Assembly: GCF_017355185.1 (NCBI RefSeq) | Contig: NZ_JADILJ010000022.1 | Span: 1-64,000, forward strand | Length of the DNA: 64,000 bases | From: Rathayibacter sp. SD072 | GTDB taxonomy: Bacteria; Actinomycetota; Actinomycetes; Actinomycetales; Microbacteriaceae | Reading direction: 5' to 3' | Shown here: positions 21,033 to 29,374 of the stretch, piece after piece | How the letters are laid out: every line of letters starts with the position of its first letter | Numbering within the stretch: position 1 is the stretch's first letter | The notes under the pieces: generated by a model | The model's input: the letters and a program-made list of their open reading frames with translations, nothing else | What the model was told of the DNA's origin: nothing | The model's database searches: none | Program-made: the position numbers and the translations under genes

Positions 21033-21396
21033 CCCGTCGGCCGGGGCCGTCGGACTTGTCGGGGTCGTCCAGATCGGCGAGGTCGCGCTCGAGCTGGGCG
21101 ATGCGCTCGGCCTGCTCGCGCTCCTTCTCGGGATCGCGCTCCTGGCGGATCGTGCCGAGGAAGTCGGGGTCGTCGTCCGGAGCCGTGAAGCGGCGCCCGT
21201 TCACACGCTGCTTGCGGGGACGGCCGATCCAGAACCACAGCCCTGCGCCGATCACCGGCAGCAGGAGGACCACGAGGACCCAGGACCACTTGGGGATCGC
21301 GCGCACCGCGTGGCGATTGCTCATCGCGACATCGATCACGGTGTAGACCGTGAAGACGGCGAGGGCCACGAGCAGGCCGATAACGAGGCGGATCAC
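21025..21396 (-). CDS. PLDc_N-domain small membrane protein
   Basis: The 123-residue protein has two membrane spans (VIGLLVALAVFTVYTVIDVA, then WSWVLVVLLLPVIGAGLWFW). The segment between and after them resembles the PLDc_N domain found at the start of cardiolipin synthases. The charged tail (about residues 75-123, REQAERIAQLERDLADLD) looks coiled-coil. No phospholipase motif is present. It overlaps menD by 8 bases. The GTG at 21396 follows TAGACT by 7 bases. The molecular role is unknown; placement suggests a link to membrane or quinone metabolism. Confidence 0.75.
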   Translation of the reverse strand: MIRLVIGLLVALAVFTVYTVIDVAMSNRHAVRAIPKWSWVLVVLLLPVIGAGLWFWIGRPRKQRVNGRRFTAPDDDPDFLGTIRQERDPEKEREQAERIAQLERDLADLDDPDKSDGPGRRDA

Positions 21397-21403
21397 AGAG
21401 TTC

Positions 21404-21409
21404 AGTCTA
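21404..21409 (-). promoter_or_regulatory. Leaderless -10 box of the PLDc_N gene and menD
   Basis: TAGACT on the minus strand ends 7 bases before the GTG at 21396. It would drive both the small gene and menD. Confidence 0.55.
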
Positions 21410-21496
21410 CGTCCGCCTGCTGTTCGCGGACCGGGCGCTCGGAGGCTGGACAGGAGGCTCCCGGGGTGCTCACGGAAGCGCGTGCGGGGGCCGACG

Positions 21497-21502
21497 TACA
21501 CT
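21497..21502 (+). promoter_or_regulatory. Leaderless -10 box of the DUF4229 gene
   Basis: TACACT ends 6 bases before the GTG at 21509. Confidence 0.5.
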
Positions 21503-21508
21503 GTCCCG

Positions 21509-21805
21509 GTGAAACTCAGCCGCGCCGTCGTCGTCTACTCGCTCCTGCGTCTGGCGATGTTCGCCGCTGTCTTCGTCCTGGTCTACCTGCCCGCCCGCAA
21601 CTTCGTCGACTCCGAGCTGACCGCGGCGGTCACCGCGGGCGTCGTCGCGGCGATCGCCAGCATGTCGCTCTCCTACATCGTCCTGCGCAGGCCCCGCGAG
21701 GCCATCGCCGAGGCGATCTACGAGCGCCGCAAGGACGTGCCCCGCGCCCCAACCGACGACGACATCGAGGACGCCGCGGTCGACCGATCGCGCGAGGAGC
21801 GCTAG
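21509..21805 (+). CDS. DUF4229-type small membrane protein
   Basis: The 98-residue protein has two membrane spans (SLLRLAMFAAVFVLVYLPA, then AAVTAGVVAAIASMSLSYIV) and a charged cytoplasmic tail. It resembles the actinobacterial DUF4229 family, commonly found beside menaquinone genes, as here between menD and menA. No function is assigned. It points towards the 3' end of menA (convergent, 38-base gap). Confidence 0.75.
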   Translation: MKLSRAVVVYSLLRLAMFAAVFVLVYLPARNFVDSELTAAVTAGVVAAIASMSLSYIVLRRPREAIAEAIYERRKDVPRAPTDDDIEDAAVDRSREER

Positions 21806-21843
21806 GGCGCCTCAGCGCACCAGCGCCTCGGCGCCGCGGCGTC

Positions 21844-22803
21844 TCAGAACGCGAGCGCCGCCCCGAGGATCGCCGCGTACGCCAGCCCGCCCAGGCTCGT
21901 CAGCTGCAGGGCCAGGATCAGCTCCTTCGCCGTGCGCGCGGTGAGCGTGATGAGGATCGCCGGCAGGATCGCCAGCAGCACGAACAGCGTCAGCCAGGCG
22001 AGCGGGTAGAACAGCGCCAGGATCACAGAGATGCCGAAGGGCACCAGCACGAACGCGCTGTACAGCGCGCGGGCGACGGTCGGGCCGACGATCACGGCGA
22101 GGGTCCGCTTGCCCGACGCCCGGTCGGTCGGGATGTCGCGGATGTTGTTGACCATCAGCACCGCGCAGGCGAAGAGGCCGGCGGCGACCGCGCCGAGCCA
22201 CGACTCCTGATTGGTGCGGCCGATCTGCACGAAGGTCGTGCCGACGGTGGCGACGAGGCCGAAGAACACGAAGACGAACACGTCGCCGAGGCCGAGGTAG
22301 CCGTAGGGGCGGCGGCCGCCCGTGTAGAACCAGCCGGCCGCGATGGCGGCGGCGCCCACGAGCAGGAACCACCAGTGGCCGGACAGCACGGTGAGCACGA
22401 GTCCGGCGACGGCGGCGAGGCCGAAGAAGACCAGGGCGACCGTGAGCACCTGCTTCGGCTTCGCCGCTCCGGAGCCGGTGAGGCGCGAGGGGCCGACGCG
22501 GTTCGCGTCCGTGCCGCGCACGCCGTCGGAGTAGTCGTTGGCGTAGTTGACGCCGATCTGGAGCGCCAGCGAGACCGCGAGGCAGAGCAGGGCGCGGACC
22601 CAGTGCCAGCCCTCGTCGGTGACCTGGGTCGCTCCGGTGCCGATCAGCACGGGGGCGATCGCGAGCGGGAGCGTGCGCAGGCGGGCTCCCGCGATCCATT
22701 CGCGCGGTCCGGCCGGGGCGACCTGCACCTTCTGCGGGTTGCCGCCGGGACGGCCGCTCCGGGGCTTCGCCTGCGGCTTCTTCTTGCGACTCGTACTCGA
22801 CAC
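21844..22803 (-). CDS. menA: 1,4-dihydroxy-2-naphthoate polyprenyltransferase
   Basis: The 319-residue UbiA-family membrane enzyme attaches the prenyl chain to dihydroxynaphthoate. The first aspartate motif NDYSDGVRGTD is at about residues 89-99 and the second, NNIRDIPTDRASGKRTLAV, in the second half, with about eight hydrophobic spans. The lysine- and proline-rich first 30 residues are an extension beyond the usual start. The GTG at 22803 follows a TAGGAT box by 7 bases, so menA has its own promoter although menE ends only 23 bases upstream. Confidence 0.92.
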   Translation of the reverse strand: MSSTSRKKKPQAKPRSGRPGGNPQKVQVAPAGPREWIAGARLRTLPLAIAPVLIGTGATQVTDEGWHWVRALLCLAVSLALQIGVNYANDYSDGVRGTDANRVGPSRLTGSGAAKPKQVLTVALVFFGLAAVAGLVLTVLSGHWWFLLVGAAAIAAGWFYTGGRRPYGYLGLGDVFVFVFFGLVATVGTTFVQIGRTNQESWLGAVAAGLFACAVLMVNNIRDIPTDRASGKRTLAVIVGPTVARALYSAFVLVPFGISVILALFYPLAWLTLFVLLAILPAILITLTARTAKELILALQLTSLGGLAYAAILGAALAF

Positions 22804-22810
22804 GGAGGGA

Positions 22811-22816
22811 ATCCTA
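22811..22816 (-). promoter_or_regulatory. Leaderless -10 box of menA
   Basis: TAGGAT on the minus strand ends 7 bases before the GTG at 22803 and lies in the short gap after menE. Confidence 0.55.
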
Positions 22817-22826
22817 CCGAGACGCC

Positions 22827-23969
22827 TCAGTCGGCGGTCGCGGCGAGGCCCTCCAGCGCACGGCGGTCCGGCTTGCCGGAGGCGAGCAGCGGCACGGCCT
22901 CCACGCGCAGCACCGCGGCGGGCCGGGCCGCGCGGCCGAGCGCCTCCTGCACCGCGGATCTGACGTCGGCGAGAGCCGCCCCGGACCTCGTCACCAGCAC
23001 GGGCACCTCGCCCCACTGCTCGTCGGCACGGCGCACGACGACCGCATCGGGGACGGCGCCGTCGCGCAGCACCTTCTCGACCGCGTCGAGCGAGACCTTC
23101 TCCCCGCCCGAGACGATCACCCGGTCCAGGCGGCCGGTCACGCGGAGTCGTCCGTCGATCAGCTCGCCCGCATCGCCGGTGCGGTACCAGCGCTCCCCCG
23201 CGATGCTGGTGAACGCGGCGGCGGTGCGGTCGACGTCGAACCCGCCGTCGGCGTCGAGGTACCCCTCGGCGAGGGTCGGCCCGCCCAGCAGCACCTGGCC
23301 GTCGTCGATCCGGACCCGGACGTCGCGCAGCGGTGAGCCGTCGTACACGCAGCCGCCCGCCGTCTCGCTCGAGCCGTAGGTCAGGCGCACCTGCACCCCG
23401 AGCGCTGCGGCCCGGTCGCGCAGCGGCTGCGGCGCCGCCTGCCCTCCGATCAGCAGCGCGTCGAACGAGCGGAGCGTCGCGGCCTGGGCCGGGTCCGCCT
23501 CCGCCGCGTCGAGCAGCCGTGCGAGCTGCACCGGCACGAGGGAGGAGTAGCGGCGCTCGCCCGCGGGCATCGTCCGGGCGAGCTCCAGGAACGCGAGCGG
23601 ATCGAAGTGCCCCTCGGGCAGGACGACCGGGTCGGCGTCGGCGGTGATCGAGCGCACGAGCACCTGCACCCCCGCGATGTAGTGGGTGGGGAGGCACAGC
23701 AGCCAGCGGCCCGGTCCGCCGAGCTCGGCGAGGGTGGCGGCGGCGCTGGTCAGCAGAGCCCCGGTCGCGAGCGCGACGCGCTTGGGCGTGCCGGAGGAGC
23801 CGGAGGTCTCGACCACGACGGCCACGCGCTGCGGAACCACCGCGGCGGCGGACCCCGACATCCCGGGGGCGGCGACGCGGACCGCCGGGCCGCTGCCGTC
23901 CAGCGCCGCGCGCAGGGCGATCAGCACCTGCTCCGGAGCGGGGTCGACCGCGATCAGCTCCCGGGTCAT
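22827..23969 (-). CDS. menE: o-Succinylbenzoate--CoA ligase
   Basis: The 380-residue acyl-CoA synthetase activates o-succinylbenzoate. The AMP-binding signature ETSGSSGTPKRVA is at residues 54-66, and LTYGSSETAGG, WYRTGDAGEL and GRLDRVIVSGGEKVS follow in the normal order, with the catalytic lysine near the end in ASGKPDRRAL. It is short for the superfamily but normal for actinobacterial MenE. The ATG is 4 bases after the menB stop, so menB-menE are one transcript. Confidence 0.92.
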   Translation of the reverse strand: MTRELIAVDPAPEQVLIALRAALDGSGPAVRVAAPGMSGSAAAVVPQRVAVVVETSGSSGTPKRVALATGALLTSAAATLAELGGPGRWLLCLPTHYIAGVQVLVRSITADADPVVLPEGHFDPLAFLELARTMPAGERRYSSLVPVQLARLLDAAEADPAQAATLRSFDALLIGGQAAPQPLRDRAAALGVQVRLTYGSSETAGGCVYDGSPLRDVRVRIDDGQVLLGGPTLAEGYLDADGGFDVDRTAAAFTSIAGERWYRTGDAGELIDGRLRVTGRLDRVIVSGGEKVSLDAVEKVLRDGAVPDAVVVRRADEQWGEVPVLVTRSGAALADVRSAVQEALGRAARPAAVLRVEAVPLLASGKPDRRALEGLAATAD

Positions 23970-23973
23970 GCGC

Positions 23974-24885
23974 TCAGTACTGCCACGGGAACGGGGACCA
24001 GTCGGGCTCGCGCTTCTCGAGGAAGGAGTCGCGGCCCTCGACGGCCTCGTCGGTGCCGTAGGCGAGCCGCGTCGTCTCGCCGGCGAAGAGCTGCTGGCCG
24101 ACGAGCCCGTCGTCGACCGCGTTGAACGCGTACTTGAGCATGCGGATCGCGGTGGGCGACTTGGTCAGGATGGTCTCGGCCCACTCCAGCGCCGTCGACT
24201 CGAGCTCGGCGTGCGGCACGACCGCGTTCACCGCGCCCATCTCGTAGGCGCGCTGCGCCGAGTACTCGCGGGCGAGGAAGAAGACCTCGCGGGCCGCCTT
24301 CTGCCCGATCTGGCGGGCGAAGTACGCCGAGCCGTAGCCGGCGTCGAACGAGCCCACGTCGGCGTCCGTCTGCTTGAAGCGGCCGTGCTCGGCCGAGGCG
24401 ATCGTGAGGTCGCAGACCACGTGGAGCGAGTGGCCGCCGCCGGCCGCCCAGCCGGGCACTGCGGCGAGCACGACCTTGGGCATGAAGCGGATGAGGCGCT
24501 GCACCTCGAGGATGTGCAGGCGGCCCGAGCGCGCGGCGTCGATCCCCTCGGCCGTCTCGCCGTCGGAGTAGCGGTAGCCGTCGCGCCCGCGGATCCGCTG
24601 GTCGCCGCCGGAGCAGAACGCCCAGCCGCCGTCCTTGGGGCTCGGGCCGTTGCCGGTGAGGATCACGACGCCGATGCGCGGGTTCGTCCGGGCGTCCTCG
24701 AGCGCGTTGTAGAGCTCGTCGACGGTGCGCGGGCGGAACGCGTTGCGCACCTCGGGCCGGTCGAAGGCGACGCGGGCGATGCGCCCGGTGCGGTCGTGGT
24801 GGTAGGTGATGTCCTCGAGAGCGTCGAAGCCGCGCACCGGCTCCCACCGGCTCGCGTCGAACAGCTCGGAAACCTGCGTGCTCAT
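23974..24885 (-). CDS. menB: 1,4-dihydroxy-2-naphthoyl-CoA synthase
   Basis: The 303-residue crotonase-fold enzyme closes the second ring of the naphthoquinone. Landmarks are ITYHHDRTGRIARVAFDRPE near residue 28, FCSGGDQRIRG for the oxyanion site, PGWAAGGGHSLHVVCDLT, and the C-terminal EKREPDWSPFPW typical of MenB. The ATG follows TAGGGT by 7 bases. It is first in the menB-menE pair. Confidence 0.94.
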   Translation of the reverse strand: MSTQVSELFDASRWEPVRGFDALEDITYHHDRTGRIARVAFDRPEVRNAFRPRTVDELYNALEDARTNPRIGVVILTGNGPSPKDGGWAFCSGGDQRIRGRDGYRYSDGETAEGIDAARSGRLHILEVQRLIRFMPKVVLAAVPGWAAGGGHSLHVVCDLTIASAEHGRFKQTDADVGSFDAGYGSAYFARQIGQKAAREVFFLAREYSAQRAYEMGAVNAVVPHAELESTALEWAETILTKSPTAIRMLKYAFNAVDDGLVGQQLFAGETTRLAYGTDEAVEGRDSFLEKREPDWSPFPWQY

Positions 24886-24892
24886 GCCCTCG

Positions 24893-24898
24893 ACCCTA
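24893..24898 (-). promoter_or_regulatory. Leaderless -10 box of menB-menE
   Basis: TAGGGT on the minus strand ends 7 bases before the ATG at 24885. Confidence 0.55.
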
Positions 24899-24957
24899 CT
24901 GTCGGTGCCCGAGCGGACGCCTGCGGCTCCGAGGACGGGGATCTCTATAGGCGCGCT

Positions 24958-24990
24958 GCGCGCGCTACTCGATCAGCAGGAAGCGCGCGC
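24958..24990. repeat. Inverted repeat between menB and dps
   Basis: GCGCGCGCT and AGCGCGCGC form perfect 9-bp arms around a 15-base loop. It lies between the menB promoter and the dps terminator. It is too far from either gene end to be an obvious terminator. Confidence 0.4.
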
Positions 24991-25017
24991 TCCTCGGTCA
25001 GCGGTGACCGCACGCGA

Positions 25018-25048
25018 AGAGGGACCCCGCGCAGTGCGGGGTCCCTCT
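25018..25048 (-). terminator. Terminator of dps
   Basis: Perfect 13-bp arms (AGAGGGACCCCGC and its complement) enclose GCAGT, beginning about 20 bases after the dps stop and ending in TCT on the coding strand. Confidence 0.85.
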
Positions 25049-25068
25049 GTCGTCAGTGCTGCGGAGTG

Positions 25069-25614
25069 CTACTTCGCGGTGGAGGTGCGGCGGTTCTCGG
25101 CCGACACCATCCAGGCGAACTGCTCGAGGCTCTGGATGATCGCGTGGAGGAGGTCCGCACTGGTCGGGTCCTCCTCGTCGACCTGGTCGTGCACCTCGCG
25201 CATGGTGGCGGCGGTGTTCTCGAGGCGGATGGTGACGAGGTCGACCGTCTCGGCGGTGTCGATCTCGCCGTGCGGGTACTCGGGCAACGTGGTGGTCGCC
25301 GCGACGGTGTCGCTGCGGCCGTCCGGGATGCCGTGCAGCGCGCGCATGCGCTCGGCGATGTCGTCGCTGAACTCGCGCGCGGCCTCGATGATCTCGTCGA
25401 GCTGCAGGTGCAGGTCGCGGAAGTTCTTGCCGACGACGTTCCAGTGCGCCTGCTTGCCCTGCACGTGGAGCTCGATCAGGTCGACGAGGACGATCTGGAG
25501 GCTGTCGAGCAGCTCCTTCGAGGCCTTGAAGCCCTTCTCGGCGTTTTGACGACGGCTGGTCTTGGCTCCGGAGCCGGCGGGGGCTTCGACGTGGCGTTCG
25601 AGGGTGGTGGTCAT
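25069..25614 (-). CDS. dps: Dps-family DNA-binding ferritin-like protein
   Basis: The 181-residue protein should assemble into the Dps dodecamer that oxidises and stores iron and shields DNA in stress. The ferroxidase segment HWNVVGKNFRDLHLQLDEI holds the conserved H, D and E residues at about 60-80. The lysine/arginine-bearing N-terminus (AGSGAKTSRRQNAEKG) could contact DNA. AGAAAGGA precedes the ATG. A single gene with its own terminator. Confidence 0.92.
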   Translation of the reverse strand: MTTTLERHVEAPAGSGAKTSRRQNAEKGFKASKELLDSLQIVLVDLIELHVQGKQAHWNVVGKNFRDLHLQLDEIIEAAREFSDDIAERMRALHGIPDGRSDTVAATTTLPEYPHGEIDTAETVDLVTIRLENTAATMREVHDQVDEEDPTSADLLHAIIQSLEQFAWMVSAENRRTSTAK

Positions 25615-25740
25615 GGACCATTCCTTTCTCTTGACGGTGTCGGGGTGATCCCCTCCACCGAGTGTGGCTGCTGCGGCTGGACGCCGCCCGGACGGGGGCC
25701 CAGAGCGATGGGGGGTTGACTCCGGGCTCAGAACTGCGGC

Positions 25741-26541
25741 TCAGATCGTGGCGACGGATCCGGAGTCGACGCGGTAGTTCGACCCGTTCACGAACGAGGC
25801 CCGCTCGGAGCAGAGGAACGCGATCACAGCCGCGACCTCGTCGGTCTCGCCGCGGCGCTTGAGCTCCATGTACGGGCGCTCCTCGTCGAGGAACGACGCG
25901 ATCGCCTCGTCCGTCGACGTGCCGCGCTGCTCCGCTCGCTTCTGCATCATCGCGTCGGTCATGGGGCTGCGGATGAACGCGGGCGAGACCGCGTTCACGA
26001 GCAGGCCCTCGAGGGCGTACGAGCGCGAGAGGCCCTTGGCGAGCGCGAGGACCCCTGCCTTCGCCGCGCAGTACGGCAGCTCGTCGTCGTAGGGCTGCAC
26101 CGCGTCCTCGGAGGCGACGAGCACGAGCCGGCCCCAGCCGCCGCTGCGCAGGTCAGGGAGGAACTCGCGCACGAGCCGCACGGGACCCAGCAGGTCGGTC
26201 TCGAGCGTGCTGGTCCAGCCCTTGTCGTCGATCTCGTGGAAGAGGCCCTGGGCGCCGGTGACGCCCGCGCTCTGCACGAGGATGTCGATCTCGCCGACGG
26301 CCCCGGCGACCTGCGCGTGCAGAGCGGCGAGCTCCTCGACACTCGTGACGTCGGCGGCGAAGGCGTGCAGGCGTCCGTCCGGAGCGTCGAGCCCGGCGGC
26401 CGCCGCGTCGAGCTTCTCCTGATCGCGGTCCGACACGACGACGGTCGCGCCCTCCGCGAGCAGGAGCGTGGCGGTGGCGAGCCCGATGCCCGAGTCGGCT
26501 CCGGTGACGAGGGCGGTGCGTCCGGCGATTCCTAGGTCCAT
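25741..26541 (-). CDS. Short-chain dehydrogenase/reductase (SDR)
   Basis: The 266-residue NAD(P)-dependent oxidoreductase has TGADSGIG at residues 13-20, the catalytic serine near 144 and YCAAK at 157-161, with the C-terminal GSNYRVDSGS found in sugar and alcohol dehydrogenases of this group. The substrate is not readable. It follows the GH15 and SMP-30 genes on the same strand with a 32-base gap, so a sugar dehydrogenase is plausible. TAGACC 6 bases before the ATG may give it a separate promoter. Confidence 0.88.
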   Translation of the reverse strand: MDLGIAGRTALVTGADSGIGLATATLLLAEGATVVVSDRDQEKLDAAAAGLDAPDGRLHAFAADVTSVEELAALHAQVAGAVGEIDILVQSAGVTGAQGLFHEIDDKGWTSTLETDLLGPVRLVREFLPDLRSGGWGRLVLVASEDAVQPYDDELPYCAAKAGVLALAKGLSRSYALEGLLVNAVSPAFIRSPMTDAMMQKRAEQRGTSTDEAIASFLDEERPYMELKRRGETDEVAAVIAFLCSERASFVNGSNYRVDSGSVATI

Positions 26542-26573
26542 GACTCCGGTCTACGCTCCCCCGCCCGAGTCGC

Positions 26574-27443
26574 TCAACGACTTGCGCCGAACACCTCCGC
26601 AGGTCTACCGCGCGTGGGGGTGTCGATCGCGAAGATCCCACCCGAGAGCGGGGCGTCGACGAGCTGCTGCTCCTCGAGCTTCTCGCGGGCGGTGCCGACG
26701 AACAGGGTCGACAGATCCGTTCCGCCGAAGCCCAGTCCGGTCACGTTCGGAGCGGGGATCGCGATCTCGTCGAGGAGCTCCCCCTCGGGGCTCCAGCGCA
26801 GCACGGCGCTCTCGCCGTTCGCTCCGGTCCAGAAGCAGCCGTCGATGTCGAGGGCGAGGCCGTCGAACGACCGGCCGACGAGGAACGGCTCCGGCTCGCC
26901 GAGCTCGTCGCCGTACGAGCAGCGGAAGACGGTCGAGACGCCCGTGTCGGTGAAGTAGAATGTCGCGCCGTCGTCGGACCACTCGAAGCCGTTCGCGACG
27001 GCGAAGCCGCCCAGCAGGGTCTCGAGGCGCCTGGAGGCGTCCACGCGGTAGAGAGCGCCGTCCGGCTCCTCGGTGGTGAGGTTCATCGACCCCGCGACGA
27101 ACCGCCCGGAGGGGTCGCACTTGCCCTCGTTCATCCGCAGACCGGCGTGGACGTGCTCGATCGGAGCCAGCTCGCGCTCGATCGCGAACGCGTCGTCGAG
27201 CAGCACGATCCGGTTGCCCAGGGCCGCGACGAAGCCGCCCCCGCGCGCCGGCTGGAACGACCCCAGCGGAGCTTCGACGGGCACGACCAGGTCGTCGGAG
27301 CCGTCGACGGCTCCGTCGAGCGCGCTCGCGTGGATCGTGCCGGTCGAGATGTCGCACCACAGCAGCCGGCCGTCGAGCCAGAACGGGCTCTCGACCAGGA
27401 TCGCCCGGGTGTCGCGGAACAGACGTGCGCTCAACTCGCTCAT
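26574..27443 (-). CDS. SMP-30/gluconolactonase-type lactonase
   Basis: The 289-residue six-bladed propeller protein hydrolyses sugar lactones in its family. Visible landmarks are ESPFWLDGRLLWCDI at the N-terminus (metal-binding E), RMNEGKCDPSGRFVAGSM, ANGFEWSDDGATFYFTDT and PNVTGLGFGG near the end. No signal peptide. Its ATG overlaps the GH15 stop by 4 bases (ATGA), so the two are translationally coupled. A longer frame upstream belongs to shadow reading of the GH15 gene. Confidence 0.88.
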   Translation of the reverse strand: MSELSARLFRDTRAILVESPFWLDGRLLWCDISTGTIHASALDGAVDGSDDLVVPVEAPLGSFQPARGGGFVAALGNRIVLLDDAFAIERELAPIEHVHAGLRMNEGKCDPSGRFVAGSMNLTTEEPDGALYRVDASRRLETLLGGFAVANGFEWSDDGATFYFTDTGVSTVFRCSYGDELGEPEPFLVGRSFDGLALDIDGCFWTGANGESAVLRWSPEGELLDEIAIPAPNVTGLGFGGTDLSTLFVGTAREKLEEQQLVDAPLSGGIFAIDTPTRGRPAEVFGASR

Positions 27444-29299
27444 GAACTCCTCCTCTTGCCGCTCCCGGGCTTCCTCGACCCGGGCTTCCTCGAGCCGACC
27501 TTCTCGGGTGCGAGCTCCTCGATGGTGATCGCCGCGTTGACGAGCGCCAGGTGGCTGAGGCCCTGCGGCAGGTTGCCCCAGAAGGCCAGATCGTCGGTCG
27601 CGACCATCTCGGACATGATGCCGACGTCGTTGGGCATCGTCGCTACCAGCTCGTCCATCAGCGCGATCGCCTCGTCGTGCCGGCCGACGCACGCGAGCGC
27701 CGAGGCCAGCCAGAACGAGCAGGCGACGAAGGGGTGCTCCTCCCCCTCCATGCCGGAGTAGCGGAACATCAGGGCGCCGCGGCCGAGCTCGCCCACCAGG
27801 GCGTCGATCGTCGAGATCATCCGCTCGCCGCGCTCGTACCCGCTCGGGGCGTGCAGCAGCACCGAGGCGTCGAGCTCGGACGAGCCGGGGTACATCACGT
27901 AGGAGCCCAGCTCCTCGGACCAGCAGTGCTCCTCGATCCACTCGCGGAGGCGGTCGCGCTCGAACCGCCACCGGTCGGGGCTGCCCGGGATCTGCCCGAC
28001 CTCGGCGAGGTGCACGGCGGCGTCCAGCGCCTGCCAGCAGCCCATCTTGGAGGACGTGTAGTGCTGCTCCTCCTTCAGCTCCCACATGCCGGCGTCGCGG
28101 TTGCGCCAGAGGTCGCAGGTGGTGTCGGCGACGCGCGAGAGCAGCCGGCCGGTCTGGATGTCGAGCACGTTCCCCGAGTCGACGTAGATGCGGCAGATGT
28201 CGAAGAGGTCGCCGAACACGCCGAGCTGCAGCTGGTTCTGCGCGCCGTTGCCCGAGACGACCGGACCGATGCCCGCCCAGCCGGGCACGTCGTACTCCGT
28301 CACCCCGCTGGGCAGCGAGCCGTCGAGCCCGTAGAAGATGTGCAGGTCCGGGCCGTGCTCCTTGATGGTGCGCAGGAGCCACGACAGGGCCGCGTGCGTC
28401 TCCTCGCGCAGACCGAACCGCACGAGCGCGTGCGCGGTGTAGGCGGCGTCGCGCACCCAGGCGAAGCGGTAGTCCCAGTTCTTGCCGCCGTTGGGCGACT
28501 CGGCGAGCGACGTGGTGGCGGCCGCCGCGATCGCGCCGGTGGGCGAGTAGATCAGCAGCTTGAGTGCGAGCGCGCTGCGCTGCACGGCGTCGGCCCACGG
28601 GCCGTCGTACGAGAACTCCTCCGACCAGGCGAGCCAGCTCCGGATCGTGCGGTCGATGCCGCGGTCGACGTTGTGCGCGTCGGGGAAGTGCAGCGGCTCG
28701 TCGTGCGTGGCCGAGACCACGAGGACGTGGCGCGACGGCTTCTTCCCGCCCGTGACGGTGAAGGCCCCGGTGAGCTCGTCCCCGGCTCCGGAGGGCGCGT
28801 CGTCGCCGTCGGGCCCGTGCTCCTGCCCGGTGATGCCGATGGTGATGTCGCCGGCGCGGATGAGCGAGCGGCCGTCGGCGTTCTGGATCCACGGCGAGAC
28901 CGTGCCCAGGCCCGTGCCGGGTCGGACGGCCCAGCGCATCCGCACCTCGCCCTCGACCCCGTCGACGCGCCGGGCCAGCTCGGCCCACGGCAGGCGGCCC
29001 GCGATGCCGGTGACGAGCGCGTCGGTGACCGTGACGGATCCCGACTCGGTCGTGAACGTGGTCTCGAGGACGTTCGTGTCCTGCAGGTACCTGCGGGTGA
29101 CTTCGGCGGGCTCCTCGGGCCGCAGCTCGACGCAGCCGCCGGACTCCGGGTCGATCAGCGCGGCGAACGCGGGGGTCGATCCGAGGTCGGGCACCGGCAT
29201 CCAGTCGACGCTGCCGTCCCGCGCGATCAGGGCGACCGTCCTCCCGTCGCCGATCGCCGCGTAGTCGCGCAGGGGTCTGGTCGCTCGGGGTTCCGCCAT
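27440..29299 (-). CDS. Glycoside hydrolase family 15 protein (glucoamylase/trehalase-like)
   Basis: The 619-residue enzyme has the N-terminal beta-sandwich of bacterial GH15 proteins, starting RDYAAIGDGRTVALIARDG and SVDWMPVPD. The catalytic (alpha/alpha)6 domain follows from about residue 260, with NWDYRFAWVRDAAYTAHALV and WIEEHCW. Members cleave glucose from maltodextrins or trehalose; which one applies here cannot be told. There is no export signal. The last 15 or so residues are a basic GSRKPGSRKPGSGK tail. The ATG follows TAGCGT by 6 bases (leaderless). Confidence 0.88.
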   Translation of the reverse strand: MAEPRATRPLRDYAAIGDGRTVALIARDGSVDWMPVPDLGSTPAFAALIDPESGGCVELRPEEPAEVTRRYLQDTNVLETTFTTESGSVTVTDALVTGIAGRLPWAELARRVDGVEGEVRMRWAVRPGTGLGTVSPWIQNADGRSLIRAGDITIGITGQEHGPDGDDAPSGAGDELTGAFTVTGGKKPSRHVLVVSATHDEPLHFPDAHNVDRGIDRTIRSWLAWSEEFSYDGPWADAVQRSALALKLLIYSPTGAIAAAATTSLAESPNGGKNWDYRFAWVRDAAYTAHALVRFGLREETHAALSWLLRTIKEHGPDLHIFYGLDGSLPSGVTEYDVPGWAGIGPVVSGNGAQNQLQLGVFGDLFDICRIYVDSGNVLDIQTGRLLSRVADTTCDLWRNRDAGMWELKEEQHYTSSKMGCWQALDAAVHLAEVGQIPGSPDRWRFERDRLREWIEEHCWSEELGSYVMYPGSSELDASVLLHAPSGYERGERMISTIDALVGELGRGALMFRYSGMEGEEHPFVACSFWLASALACVGRHDEAIALMDELVATMPNDVGIMSEMVATDDLAFWGNLPQGLSHLALVNAAITIEELAPEKVGSRKPGSRKPGSGKRRSS

Positions 29300-29305
29300 G
29301 CCCTC

Positions 29306-29311
29306 ACGCTA
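29306..29311 (-). promoter_or_regulatory. Leaderless -10 box of the GH15 gene
   Basis: TAGCGT on the minus strand ends 6 bases before the ATG at 29299. The same hexamer occurs in both copies of the sugar-operon promoter further on. Confidence 0.55.
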
Positions 29312-29374
29312 GGCGGGACGCCTGCGGCGGACCTGGGCTTGCGGGGTCGGGCGGATGCGGATAGCGCGACGTCG

